A stretch of 6,448 nt of DNA, from NCBI GenBank assembly GCA_020346965.1, contig CP070793.1, positions 924,200-930,647 on the forward strand, in the 5' to 3' direction. The position numbers and the translations under genes are program-made. The first letter of the stretch is position 1. Each line of letters starts with the position of its first letter. Under the pieces are notes generated by a model. The model saw nothing but the letters and a program-made list of their open reading frames with translations. It was not told where the DNA came from and searched no databases. Below are positions 1 through 4,825 of this stretch, piece by piece. The stretch is from Chloroflexota bacterium. Lineage in GTDB: Bacteria; Chloroflexota; Dehalococcoidia; GIF9; AB-539-J10.

Positions 1-651
1 AGTCAAACCTTTGCTGTCATTGTAAGCATTGTGAAGCACGGCAGGATCTTTCTTCAAGTCGACGCCGATAAGCAGGGCACCATTTGATCCGCATAGATTG
101 ACCACATGTTCTAAGAAATGTTTCCCCGGAATGGGGTCAAAGTTACTAATAGTTGACCCGGGGAAGTAAACGACCGTGCGTTTATTCTCCCGTTTCGGAA
201 TCGGTAATTCAAAACTACTCGTATAGTCAGCGCAGACCGGAAGAACCTGCAGTTGAGGATAGATTGAGTCGAGTTCCTTCGCCACTTGTACCAGCTGTTC
301 TTTCGATATGTCAATCGGTATGAAGGCTACCGGATCGTGCAAGTGGTTCATTAGAAAGCGCACCTTCTCACAATTACCGCAACCATGTTCGATCACGAGC
401 ACTTGAGGACCGATAAGTTCGGCTATTTCCTTGATATGGGTCTGCATGATGGATGCTTCTGTACGAGTGATATAGTATTCCTTTAGTTCACAGATACGCT
501 CGAATAACTGTGAACCTCGTTCATCGTAGAAATATTTGGACGGTAATTCTTTCTGCGGTTTACGTAGCCCAATTAGAACTTCAGCCAAGAAACGCTCACG
601 CCCCGGTTTGAAATCGTAGGCGATTGCCCTGTCGGCGTTTCCGTCCTGCAT
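1..651 (-). CDS. egtD: L-histidine N-alpha-methyltransferase (EgtD family), 3' end cut by window edge
   Basis: EgtD trimethylates the alpha-amino group of histidine with S-adenosylmethionine to give hercynine, the first step of ergothioneine synthesis in the cytoplasm. 217 residues are visible. The family is usually about 320, so roughly the last 100 are outside the window. Seen in the sequence: the family block PSKYFYDERGSQLFERI (residues 37-53) followed by EYYITRTE (58-65); a SAM-site glycine motif EHGCGNCEK (88-96); PIDIS (112-116); GSTISNF (165-171); GVDLKKD (196-202); and AYND (209-212). By comparison with mycobacterial EgtD, Tyr60, Asn170 and Tyr210 are the likely histidine-binding residues (inferred from alignment by eye). 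The ATG at 651 directly follows an in-frame TAG and has AAGGA at 658-662, 6 nt upstream. The glycine motif is unusual: many family members have a GSGSS-like segment where this one has GCGNC. It is the third minus-strand gene after smpB and ssrA, 178 bp past ssrA. No egtB or other ergothioneine gene is in view, so the pathway is not demonstrated. Other members of this methyltransferase family are possible. Confidence 0.9.
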   Translation of the reverse strand, partial: MQDGNADRAIAYDFKPGRERFLAEVLIGLRKPQKELPSKYFYDERGSQLFERICELKEYYITRTEASIMQTHIKEIAELIGPQVLVIEHGCGNCEKVRFLMNHLHDPVAFIPIDISKEQLVQVAKELDSIYPQLQVLPVCADYTSSFELPIPKRENKRTVVYFPGSTISNFDPIPGKHFLEHVVNLCGSNGALLIGVDLKKDPAVLHNAYNDSKGLT

Positions 652-675
652 CTACAATCCTTGGTTACGTACCGT

Positions 676-681
676 ATAATA
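676..681 (-). promoter_or_regulatory. Possible -10 element for egtD
   Basis: On the minus strand the hexamer TATTAT lies 25 nt before the egtD start codon. It would start a short leader of about 18 nt that still includes the AAGGA ribosome binding site. No convincing -35 hexamer lies 16-18 bp upstream, so this is a weak call. The rest of the 652-829 gap shows no open reading frame or RNA gene that I recognise. Confidence 0.3.
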
Positions 682-757
682 CTCTTATCCTGCTGCTAAA
701 GAACGAGTTGCTCCTTGATTGGGCACCTGTGAAATAGATGCGTTTAGACTCAAGGTT

Positions 758-774
758 AGTTGATTCCTTCAACT
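758..774 (-). other. Small hairpin downstream of ssrA
   Basis: On the minus strand AGTTGA and TCAACT form a 6-bp stem around a 5-nt loop (AGGAA), 56 nt after the 3' CCA of ssrA. There is no U tract after it, so it is not a standard intrinsic terminator. It may help define the 3' end of the precursor or may be chance. No better terminator was found between ssrA and egtD. Confidence 0.3.
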
Positions 775-829
775 GCGATAGTTTCGATAGAACTGCTAAA
801 CGTAGAATTTTGGTCTAGCTATTACTAAA

Positions 830-1168
830 TGGTGGAGGCGGGGGAGAGTTGAACTCCCCGTCCAAAAGAAGGTTGCCAGAATATCCTACAGGCTTAGTCA
901 GCTCTTTTCATCTCATCTAGCCTTAATCTGCTGACTGAATACGGCCAAACCAGCCAATTTTTCTTAGCCAACCCCTATCGGCATCAGGATCGGAGCACCT
1001 CGATTTGTTCTGACACCTAATCCCAAACTTCGAGGAGAGCTCAGGTTAGATGTGACCCGTTAAGCGTAAACAGGTTCGCCAGTTATCTTTTGCCACTTGT
1101 TTTATGAGGTTAGTGGCACCTCAGCCTGCAATTCTGTAGGCCTCCCCCTGTCGAACCCACGCGCCCCC
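830..1168 (-). ncRNA. ssrA: Transfer-messenger RNA (tmRNA, 10Sa RNA)
   Basis: tmRNA acts with SmpB to release ribosomes stalled on broken mRNAs and adds a degradation tag to the unfinished protein. The gene is 339 nt. The 5' end GGGGGCG (1168-1162) pairs with CGCCTCC near the 3' end, followed by A and a genome-encoded CCA (832-830). The 5' D-like region contains GGTTCGACA. The T loop is TTCAACT, closed by GGGGAG/CTCCCC, which is 6 bp where 5 is usual. The long P2 helix includes CCTACAG (1140-1134) with CTGTAGG (891-885). Pseudoknot PK1 is complete: TGAGGT/ACCTCA (1123-1118 with 1110-1105) and GCCAC/GTGGC (1117-1113 with 1096-1092). An 11-nt linker then leads to the resume codon GGC at 1080, close to the E. 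coli spacing. It lies 20 nt after smpB on the same strand and shows no clear promoter directly before its 5' end, so processing from a smpB-ssrA transcript is likely (inference). Confidence 0.96.
1060..1080 (-). other. tmRNA tag reading frame, GEPVYA then TAA
   Basis: Reading from GGC at 1080, which follows PK1 by 11 nt and is preceded by ATAACT, gives Gly-Glu-Pro-Val-Tyr-Ala and a TAA stop at 1062-1060. The upstream hexamer has A at position -4, as in many tmRNAs, and dehalococcoidal tags are recalled to start Gly-Glu. The other two frames either stop before the resume region or give long products without a hydrophobic degron-like end. Six residues is short for a tag, and the end (VYA) lacks the common LAA. 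The frame choice is an inference from spacing and context. Confidence 0.65.
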
Positions 1169-1188
1169 GTATTTCAGCCTACTTCCCG

Positions 1189-1650
1189 TCACCTCCTTCT
1201 ATGCTTCATCGCCCGTTCCATTTCCCTATCCACATCTCGACGGGCAATAGCGTCCCTCTTATCGTAAACCTTCTTCCCCCTAGCCACCCCAAGCTCCAGC
1301 TTGGCCACCCCATGCTTAATATACAGCTTAAGAGGCACCAAAGTCAAACCCTTCTGCACTACCTTGTTGGTAAGGATATTAATCTCTTTTCTATGTAGAA
1401 GAAGCTTGCGAGGCCTGATCGGCTCATGAGTGTTATAGCTGGCAGCATCGTAGGAAGCAATATGGCTATTATGGAGCCATAGCTCACCTTTTTCCGGCCT
1501 GGCGTAGGCATCACTCAGATTTACCTTGCCCGCCCTGATAGATTTAATCTCCGAACCTTTGAGTACAATACCTGCCTCAAAGCTTTCCTGGATATGATAG
1601 TCGTGGTAAGCTTTGCGATTAACGGTTATTGTGCCGGCACCCTTCGCCAT
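1189..1650 (-). CDS. smpB: SsrA-binding protein SmpB
   Basis: SmpB is the small RNA-binding protein that holds the tRNA-like end of tmRNA and carries it into the empty A site of stalled ribosomes. The product is 153 residues, normal for the family (about 150-160). Family segments are all present: NRKAYHDYHI (11-20), GIVLKGSEIKSIR (27-39) with GKVNLSDAYA (41-50), the loop HNSHIASY (60-67), RPRKLLLH (80-87), GLTLVPLKLY (101-110) and GKKVYDKRDAI (125-135). A basic, unstructured tail ends in KHRRR; in this family the tail reads the empty mRNA channel. The reading frame stays open further upstream, but the ATG at 1650 gives the family-typical MAKG start. No Shine-Dalgarno precedes this ATG. Instead a -10 element lies 7-12 nt before it, which suggests a leaderless mRNA. 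ssrA begins 20 nt after the stop, on the same strand. Confidence 0.97.
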   Translation of the reverse strand: MAKGAGTITVNRKAYHDYHIQESFEAGIVLKGSEIKSIRAGKVNLSDAYARPEKGELWLHNSHIASYDAASYNTHEPIRPRKLLLHRKEINILTNKVVQKGLTLVPLKLYIKHGVAKLELGVARGKKVYDKRDAIARRDVDREMERAMKHRRR

Positions 1651-1656
1651 ATAGCA

Positions 1657-1685
1657 ATTGTAGCACCGGGACATAGGGCGAGCAA
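1657..1685 (-). promoter_or_regulatory. Probable smpB promoter placing the transcript start at the ATG
   Basis: On the minus strand the -35-like TTGCTC (1685-1680) and the -10 TACAAT (1662-1657) are separated by exactly 17 bp. The -10 ends 6 nt before the A of the smpB ATG, so transcription would start at or next to that A. This agrees with the lack of a Shine-Dalgarno. The octamer CAATTGCT occurs twice here (1688-1681 and 1660-1653), 28 bp apart, overlapping both promoter elements; it could be a paired binding site or chance. Confidence 0.5.
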
Positions 1686-1715
1686 TTGAAGGCACACTAC
1701 CTCGATAAGCCCGGC

Positions 1716-1738
1716 GGTGTGTGCGGCTACCACACACC
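1716..1738 (-). other. 8-bp hairpin between the 53-residue gene and smpB
   Basis: GGTGTGTG and CACACACC are perfect inverted repeats around a 7-nt loop. The hairpin lies 69 bp after the stop of the upstream small gene and upstream of the smpB promoter. That position suits a transcription end for the small gene, but no U tract follows on either strand. It is called only as a stable hairpin. Nothing else was recognised in the 156-bp gap between the two genes. Confidence 0.5.
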
Positions 1739-1806
1739 CTTCAGGTGCCCACAATGATAAGAGGTGGGGGCAAGCGTTTATAATGCGAGCTGCTAACAGG
1801 TTGCAG

Positions 1807-1968
1807 TTATTCCTTTTTCTTCTCCAGTCCCTTTTCCCTCTCAAATGCCTTTGTGCGCTTGCTGATCTCGTCAGCTTTGGCAAGCAGCCAGACAAATGTG
1901 CCTATGAGGGCGAGGCCGATGCCAAGCCCAATAGGCCCAGACCAGAATAAGACCATCCACATATCCAT
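1807..1968 (-). CDS. 53-residue single-helix membrane microprotein, function unknown
   Basis: I do not recognise a family. The gene encodes 53 residues: a hydrophobic, glycine-containing helix (about residues 4-30, including GPIGLGIGLALIGTFVWLL) followed by a highly charged tail, mostly Lys and Glu, from residue 31 to the end (EISKRTK, EREKG, LEKKKE). The tail should be a cytoplasmic amphipathic or coiled-coil-like helix. Support for a real gene: a near-perfect Shine-Dalgarno AAAGGAGG ending 5 nt before the ATG at 1968, a clean TAA, a good promoter 39-68 bp upstream, and the clear split between membrane segment and charged tail. A second ATG lies two codons in. It is divergent from comEA and upstream of smpB on the same strand, but separated from it by 156 bp and a separate promoter. 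It could be a modulator of a membrane complex, but nothing in the sequence tells which. Confidence 0.8.
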   Translation of the reverse strand: MDMWMVLFWSGPIGLGIGLALIGTFVWLLAKADEISKRTKAFEREKGLEKKKE

Positions 1969-2006
1969 TTCTCCTCCTTTAATTGAACGTTTAGTCTTCT
2001 TAGTAG

Positions 2007-2036
2007 ATTGTAAGTGCAGGCTTACAGGGAAGTCAA
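2007..2036 (-). promoter_or_regulatory. Promoter of the 53-residue gene with an operator-like dyad
   Basis: On the minus strand TTGACT (2036-2031) and TACAAT (2012-2007) are separated by 18 bp, a good sigma-70 match. Transcription would start near 2000, giving a leader of about 32 nt with the strong ribosome binding site. A perfect inverted repeat TGTAAG-N6-CTTACA (2009-2026) fills the spacer and overlaps the -10, the usual place for a repressor site. The regulator is not identifiable. Confidence 0.6.
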
Positions 2037-2130
2037 TAGGAGCACCGTTAAAAAACTAGGTCGGAGCAAGTTGATTTACTAAAGGAAGAGCTTCTTCTAA
2101 AATGGGGTAGTATTAATAGCAGTTTTATCA

Positions 2131-2169
2131 TATAATATTATGTCAAACTAATATTCATTGAGAAAGGAG
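2131..2169 (+). promoter_or_regulatory. comEA -10 element and ribosome binding site
   Basis: A consensus TATAAT at 2131-2136 in an AT-rich stretch precedes comEA. The -35 position (TAGTAT, 2108-2113, 17 bp spacing) is poor, so an activator may be needed; that is an inference. Transcription would start near 2143. The Shine-Dalgarno GAAAGGAG (2162-2169) ends 7 nt before the ATG and fixes the comEA start. Confidence 0.5.
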
Positions 2170-2176
2170 CTGTACC

Positions 2177-2683
2177 ATGAGCCGTGCCGACAGATTCTAC
2201 TTATTCGTAACCGTTTTTCTTGCTATTGCCGCAATAGCTGGCGGCATCATGCTGGCCGTGCAGCACAGCAGAAATCAGCCGGTAGAAATCGTTCTATCTC
2301 AAGAAGAGCCTCCATCTCACAGCGGGGAGCTTTACATCGGCGGTGCTGTGGCTAATCCTGGCATATATCCTTTAAGGGAGGGTGATACCTTGCAGACGCT
2401 CCTTTCCGTTGCTGTACTGGAACCGGATGCCGACCTCAGCCATATGGAATTTCATATTCCACGTGAAGGCGAAGACCAAACTCCGCAGAGGATAGATATC
2501 AACCGGGCCGAGGCCTGGTTATTAGAAGCCCTTCCCGGCATAGGTGAAGTACTAGCGCAAAGAATTCTGGATTACCGCGGCGAAAACGGTCCTTTCAAAA
2601 GAATTGAGGACTTACTTCAGGTCAATGGCATCGGTGAAGCGACGTTCGGAAATATAAAGGACTTCATAACCGTATCGGACTAG
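2177..2683 (+). CDS. comEA: Competence DNA-binding protein ComEA
   Basis: ComEA is the membrane-anchored receptor that binds incoming double-stranded DNA outside the cytoplasmic membrane and passes it to the ComEC channel during natural transformation. The product is 168 residues. In order: a short basic N terminus, a membrane helix (about 7-28), a linker, and an SLBB domain around residues 51-95 (LYIGGAVANPGIYPLREGDT at 52-71). A C-terminal double helix-hairpin-helix DNA-binding domain spans about 105-166, with IDINRAE (106-112), LPGIGEVLAQRI (119-130), FKRIEDLLQVNGIGE (140-154) and a final hydrophobic helix. Shorter single-domain ComEA proteins lack the SLBB part; this is the longer, Gram-positive-like form. 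A longer frame reading through here on the same strand is a shadow. comEA stands alone on its strand: the microprotein gene diverges from it and a minus-strand gene ends 30 bp after it. comEC starts 2.1 kb further on. Confidence 0.95.
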   Translation: MSRADRFYLFVTVFLAIAAIAGGIMLAVQHSRNQPVEIVLSQEEPPSHSGELYIGGAVANPGIYPLREGDTLQTLLSVAVLEPDADLSHMEFHIPREGEDQTPQRIDINRAEAWLLEALPGIGEVLAQRILDYRGENGPFKRIEDLLQVNGIGEATFGNIKDFITVSD

Positions 2684-2702
2684 AGGGCCCTTTCCCAGTC
2701 CG
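2676..2702. terminator. Possible shared stem-loop between convergent genes
   Basis: CGGACT and AGTCCG form a 6-bp stem that can be extended by GGG/CCC after a 3-nt bulge. It spans the comEA stop codon and lies in the 30-bp gap facing the end of the 61-residue gene. Neither strand has a U tract after it, so it may be only a weak bidirectional terminator or an mRNA-end stabiliser. Confidence 0.4.
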
Positions 2703-2713
2703 ACTATATGACT

Positions 2714-2899
2714 TCACCAAATTAAGAGCATAACTATTCCGGCTGCCAGTAGGACTACCGCGGCTGCGATCAAGCCAATTCTATTCCTTTTCTCTTTCTG
2801 AGTTAGTTCAGACCATGGTTTTTGTCTTCTGCCAGCAATTAGCCCGATAGCAAGACCCGTGAATATACCTATTGCATAACCAACTCCCCAATCATTCAT
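2714..2899 (-). CDS. 61-residue two-helix membrane protein, function unknown
   Basis: I do not recognise a family. The protein has two predicted membrane helices, about residues 5-23 (glycine-rich) and 41-61. They are joined by a very basic loop starting GRRQK and containing KEKRNR, which by the positive-inside rule should face the cytoplasm with both ends outside. I chose the ATG at 2899, which has AAAGGAG 9 nt upstream; a TTG one codon earlier (2902) has 6-nt spacing and is the alternative. The gene has its own TATAAT promoter and follows the transglutaminase-like gene by 125 bp on the same strand. It converges on comEA with a 30-bp gap. The clear ribosome binding site and the regular helix-loop-helix topology make it a credible gene; its role is open. 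Confidence 0.75.
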   Translation of the reverse strand: MNDWGVGYAIGIFTGLAIGLIAGRRQKPWSELTQKEKRNRIGLIAAAVVLLAAGIVMLLIW

Positions 2900-2951
2900 C
2901 AATATCTTCTCCTTTCACACCGCCTCGGGCCACATTTCCGACAGTAGTTTG

Positions 2952-3012
2952 CAGCTGCCGTGGAATGCCTTTTGATTATACCATCATACTACGAACTGAA
3001 TTCAGCTGCCGT
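2952..3012 (-). promoter_or_regulatory. Promoter of the 61-residue gene flanked by a direct repeat
   Basis: On the minus strand an extended -10 (TGG before TATAAT, 2980-2975) should start transcription near 2968, leaving a leader of about 68 nt. The -35 region is poor but coincides with a perfect 10-bp palindrome CTGAATTCAG (2996-3005). The 10-mer ACGGCAGCTG occurs twice on the minus strand (3012-3003 and 2961-2952), once upstream of the -10 and once in the leader, 51 bp apart. Together these suggest a regulated promoter, but no regulator is known. Confidence 0.5.
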
Positions 3013-3024
3013 TGAAGTTTGGTG

Positions 3025-4050
3025 TTACTCGAGGTAGAAGTACTCTTTGGTAATGGGATCTATGGCAATTCGCCTTTCTGCCTCCTCGACGGGGCTGTAA
3101 CCAGGATAGCCGTATTCCCCAGCGGTAAGCTCCAGGACTATGGCCTGCTCATCCTTCAAAGTATAGTAAGTTATCTTCAAGCCTTCGAAATAGATTTTGT
3201 AGCTGAAAGTGACTTCTACATCCAGTGTTGCGTCTCTTGAAGAACGATTCTGTATCGCTATGCCTCCGTACCTCGGGATTTCGCACGTTGCTTCGGCTAG
3301 ATAGACCCCCTGTTCCGCACATTCTGGATAATGCTGGAGGCTCTTTCTTTGAACTAGTTTGTCGAGTTCTTGGCTGGACGGTAAGACGTATATATCTACA
3401 AGCTCAGAGGATAAAACAGAATAATTAATCTCTAAGGCTACAATCTTAATCACCGAATCACCAACTGTGGCAGCGTCAATGGGAAAAGTTGTACCGTCGC
3501 CTCCATAGTAATAAGCGGACCCCGCACTTAACTGCAATGTTTCATCTACGGATGAAACCACGCTATGCTCTTCAATATATTGTTCTTCTAAGGATTTGTT
3601 GATGTACTCCCAGAGGTTGTCGGAATCAATCCCCGACACCAGTGCGTAAGCATGGTCTTCTGTCAAAACCAGATATGTCTTTATCCCTATATTCCCCAGC
3701 AAAGAACATGCTAGAATTGCCAGGTCTTCGCAGTCGCCACCCCCAGACTCCAAGGTCTCAAATGGCGAGAGAACAGACTCCGTATATTCGGGATCAGCTA
3801 TGTACATGAAGTCTTCCACGATGTAGCGGTATATGGCATTCACTTTGCCTTCCTTTTCACTATAATCCTCGACTATAGTGTTGGCCAATTCCCTTAATTC
3901 ATCGTCGTCGACAACGATTTTTTCTATATAAGGCTTTGCCAGCCTGACTTCATAAGGTTCTGTTCCGACAGTCCGCCCTACGAGGAGGTATACAATTACC
4001 ATAGCCACAGCTCCCAGTATCAAGAATAATGGCCACCTCTGTCCAGTCAT
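3025..4050 (-). CDS. Membrane-anchored transglutaminase-like cysteine protein
   Basis: The 341-residue product starts with a membrane helix (about residues 7-24), and the rest should lie outside the membrane. A transglutaminase-like (papain-fold) core follows. A helical lead-in, VNAIYRYIVEDFMYI (70-84), precedes SGGGDCEDLAILACSLL (102-118), which carries the likely nucleophile Cys107. Then come DHAYALV with His133 and FPIDAA with Asp192, which complete a plausible Cys-His-Asp triad. Known members of this superfamily are proteases, amidases or cross-linking enzymes, and many bacterial ones are uncharacterised; the substrate cannot be told here. The C-terminal part (about 200-341) is not a domain I recognise. 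It contains mainly beta-like segments, two cysteines (in HYPECAEQG and EATCEIPRY) and a Tyr-rich end (KEYFYLE). The start is an ATG with AAGGGA 9 nt upstream. It follows the PPC gene by 85 bp and is likely transcribed with it or from the TATATT promoter in that gap. Confidence 0.8.
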   Translation of the reverse strand: MTGQRWPLFLILGAVAMVIVYLLVGRTVGTEPYEVRLAKPYIEKIVVDDDELRELANTIVEDYSEKEGKVNAIYRYIVEDFMYIADPEYTESVLSPFETLESGGGDCEDLAILACSLLGNIGIKTYLVLTEDHAYALVSGIDSDNLWEYINKSLEEQYIEEHSVVSSVDETLQLSAGSAYYYGGDGTTFPIDAATVGDSVIKIVALEINYSVLSSELVDIYVLPSSQELDKLVQRKSLQHYPECAEQGVYLAEATCEIPRYGGIAIQNRSSRDATLDVEVTFSYKIYFEGLKITYYTLKDEQAIVLELTAGEYGYPGYSPVEEAERRIAIDPITKEYFYLE

Positions 4051-4074
4051 CAGTATAGTTCCCTTATTCCCACT

Positions 4075-4102
4075 AATATAAGCGAGAAACGATTATCACC
4101 AA
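4075..4102 (-). promoter_or_regulatory. Possible promoter of the transglutaminase-like gene
   Basis: On the minus strand TTGGTG (4102-4097) and TATATT (4080-4075) are 16 bp apart. A start near 4068 would leave a leader of about 18 nt containing the AAGGGA ribosome binding site. It sits in the 85-bp gap after the PPC gene, where no terminator is visible, so read-through from that gene is also possible. Confidence 0.4.
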
Positions 4103-4135
4103 TAGGATGAACCTTATCTCTCACTTCGGTCCTTC

Positions 4136-4606
4136 TCAGTGTGCTCCGCGTGTTCTCTCTTCAGTGATCCAAAGTGAAAGACCGGTTACTTCGTCGTATT
4201 TTCGTTCGAGTTTTGTACCTTCTAGCTGATGCAGGTGGACTTCAGCAGCAAAAACAATCCCCTCAAACAAATGGCCGGCCTTAGTATTTCCTGCTTCATC
4301 GGCAAGCACCACATGCGCGTGGACGAAGGGCTCCCCATCTTTTGGTGATACGTTCCCCATACAACTTGCCATTTCATGAGGCATATCAATCTTCATCTCA
4401 CGGTATTCATGACTTTTCTGGTCATAATAGCCGAGCCTGGCACGCTTCAAGGCACCAATAGCCGTGAAGCTTCCGACCTCCACTCCATTGTTCCTGGCAA
4501 GTTCAGCTATAGACTGAACCAGCTCAGCATCATGTTTGAGGCGCACTATTAGCTCCTTACTGGCTCTATACTCAAAAGACCCTTCGGATTGTCGCTCGTC
4601 CTTCAT
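4136..4606 (-). CDS. PPC (DUF296) domain protein
   Basis: This is a stand-alone PPC/DUF296 domain protein of 156 residues, the usual size for bacterial and archaeal single-domain members. The fold is the one joined to AT-hooks in plant AHL proteins. The bacterial proteins form trimers; they are of unknown or loosely DNA-related function, and several bind a metal. Seen: SFTAIGALKRARLGYYD (46-62), GNVSPKDGEPFVHAHVVLAD (84-103) and AGHLFEGIVFAAEVHL (110-125). His96, His98 and His112 are the likely metal ligands, inferred from the family pattern. I chose the ATG at 4606, with GGAAGG about 9 nt upstream; a TTG at 4651 would add 15 residues not typical of the family. There is no AT-hook. It is the first gene of the minus-strand block and is divergent from comEC across 219 bp. 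Confidence 0.85.
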   Translation of the reverse strand: MKDERQSEGSFEYRASKELIVRLKHDAELVQSIAELARNNGVEVGSFTAIGALKRARLGYYDQKSHEYREMKIDMPHEMASCMGNVSPKDGEPFVHAHVVLADEAGNTKAGHLFEGIVFAAEVHLHQLEGTKLERKYDEVTGLSLWITEERTRGAH

Positions 4607-4723
4607 AACTTCTTGCCTTCCGTTCAATAACAGGCAATGGTTCGTAAACAACCTTACCCTGTAACGACTCCGTAGCCGTAATGACTCCTATCAATTACAG
4701 CATTTAACGCATTTTAAACGTGA

Positions 4724-4736
4724 TGCTATTTTAGCA
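4724..4736. promoter_or_regulatory. Dyad in the divergent region between the PPC gene and comEC
   Basis: TGCTA-TTT-TAGCA is a perfect 13-bp inverted repeat about 90 bp before comEC and 118 bp before the PPC gene. It lies in an AT-rich part of the gap and includes TAAAAT on the minus strand. It could be an operator or part of a promoter. No convincing -35/-10 pair for either gene was found in 4607-4825. Confidence 0.3.
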
Positions 4737-4825
4737 CAGGGGCGGGCTAGTTATACCTACCCTTGATGCAAGCCCAACTGGTAAACTAAGTCCAACATAT
4801 TTAGACAGGATCGGCGGTCTCTTCT

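Noticed and set aside
675..680. Perfect TATAAT on the plus strand
   Set aside because: No -35 at a usable distance and no plus-strand gene follows; it would run antisense to ssrA.
769..800. Overlapping short repeats (CGATAG twice, AACTGC twice) near ssrA
   Set aside because: Only two copies each, no regular spacing and no CRISPR-like or terminator structure.
1651..1737. 29-residue N-terminal extension of SmpB
   Set aside because: The added residues (Cys- and Arg-rich) do not resemble the family, the region holds a promoter and hairpin, and the ATG at 1650 gives normal SmpB length.
1717..2059. Two plus-strand open frames across the small minus-strand gene
   Set aside because: They overlap the 53-residue gene antisense, have no good ribosome binding site and show no recognisable protein features; treated as shadows.
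4052..4057. TATACT directly before the transglutaminase-like gene ATG as a promoter
   Set aside because: Transcription would start inside the coding region and there is no matching -35; the TATATT element upstream fits better.
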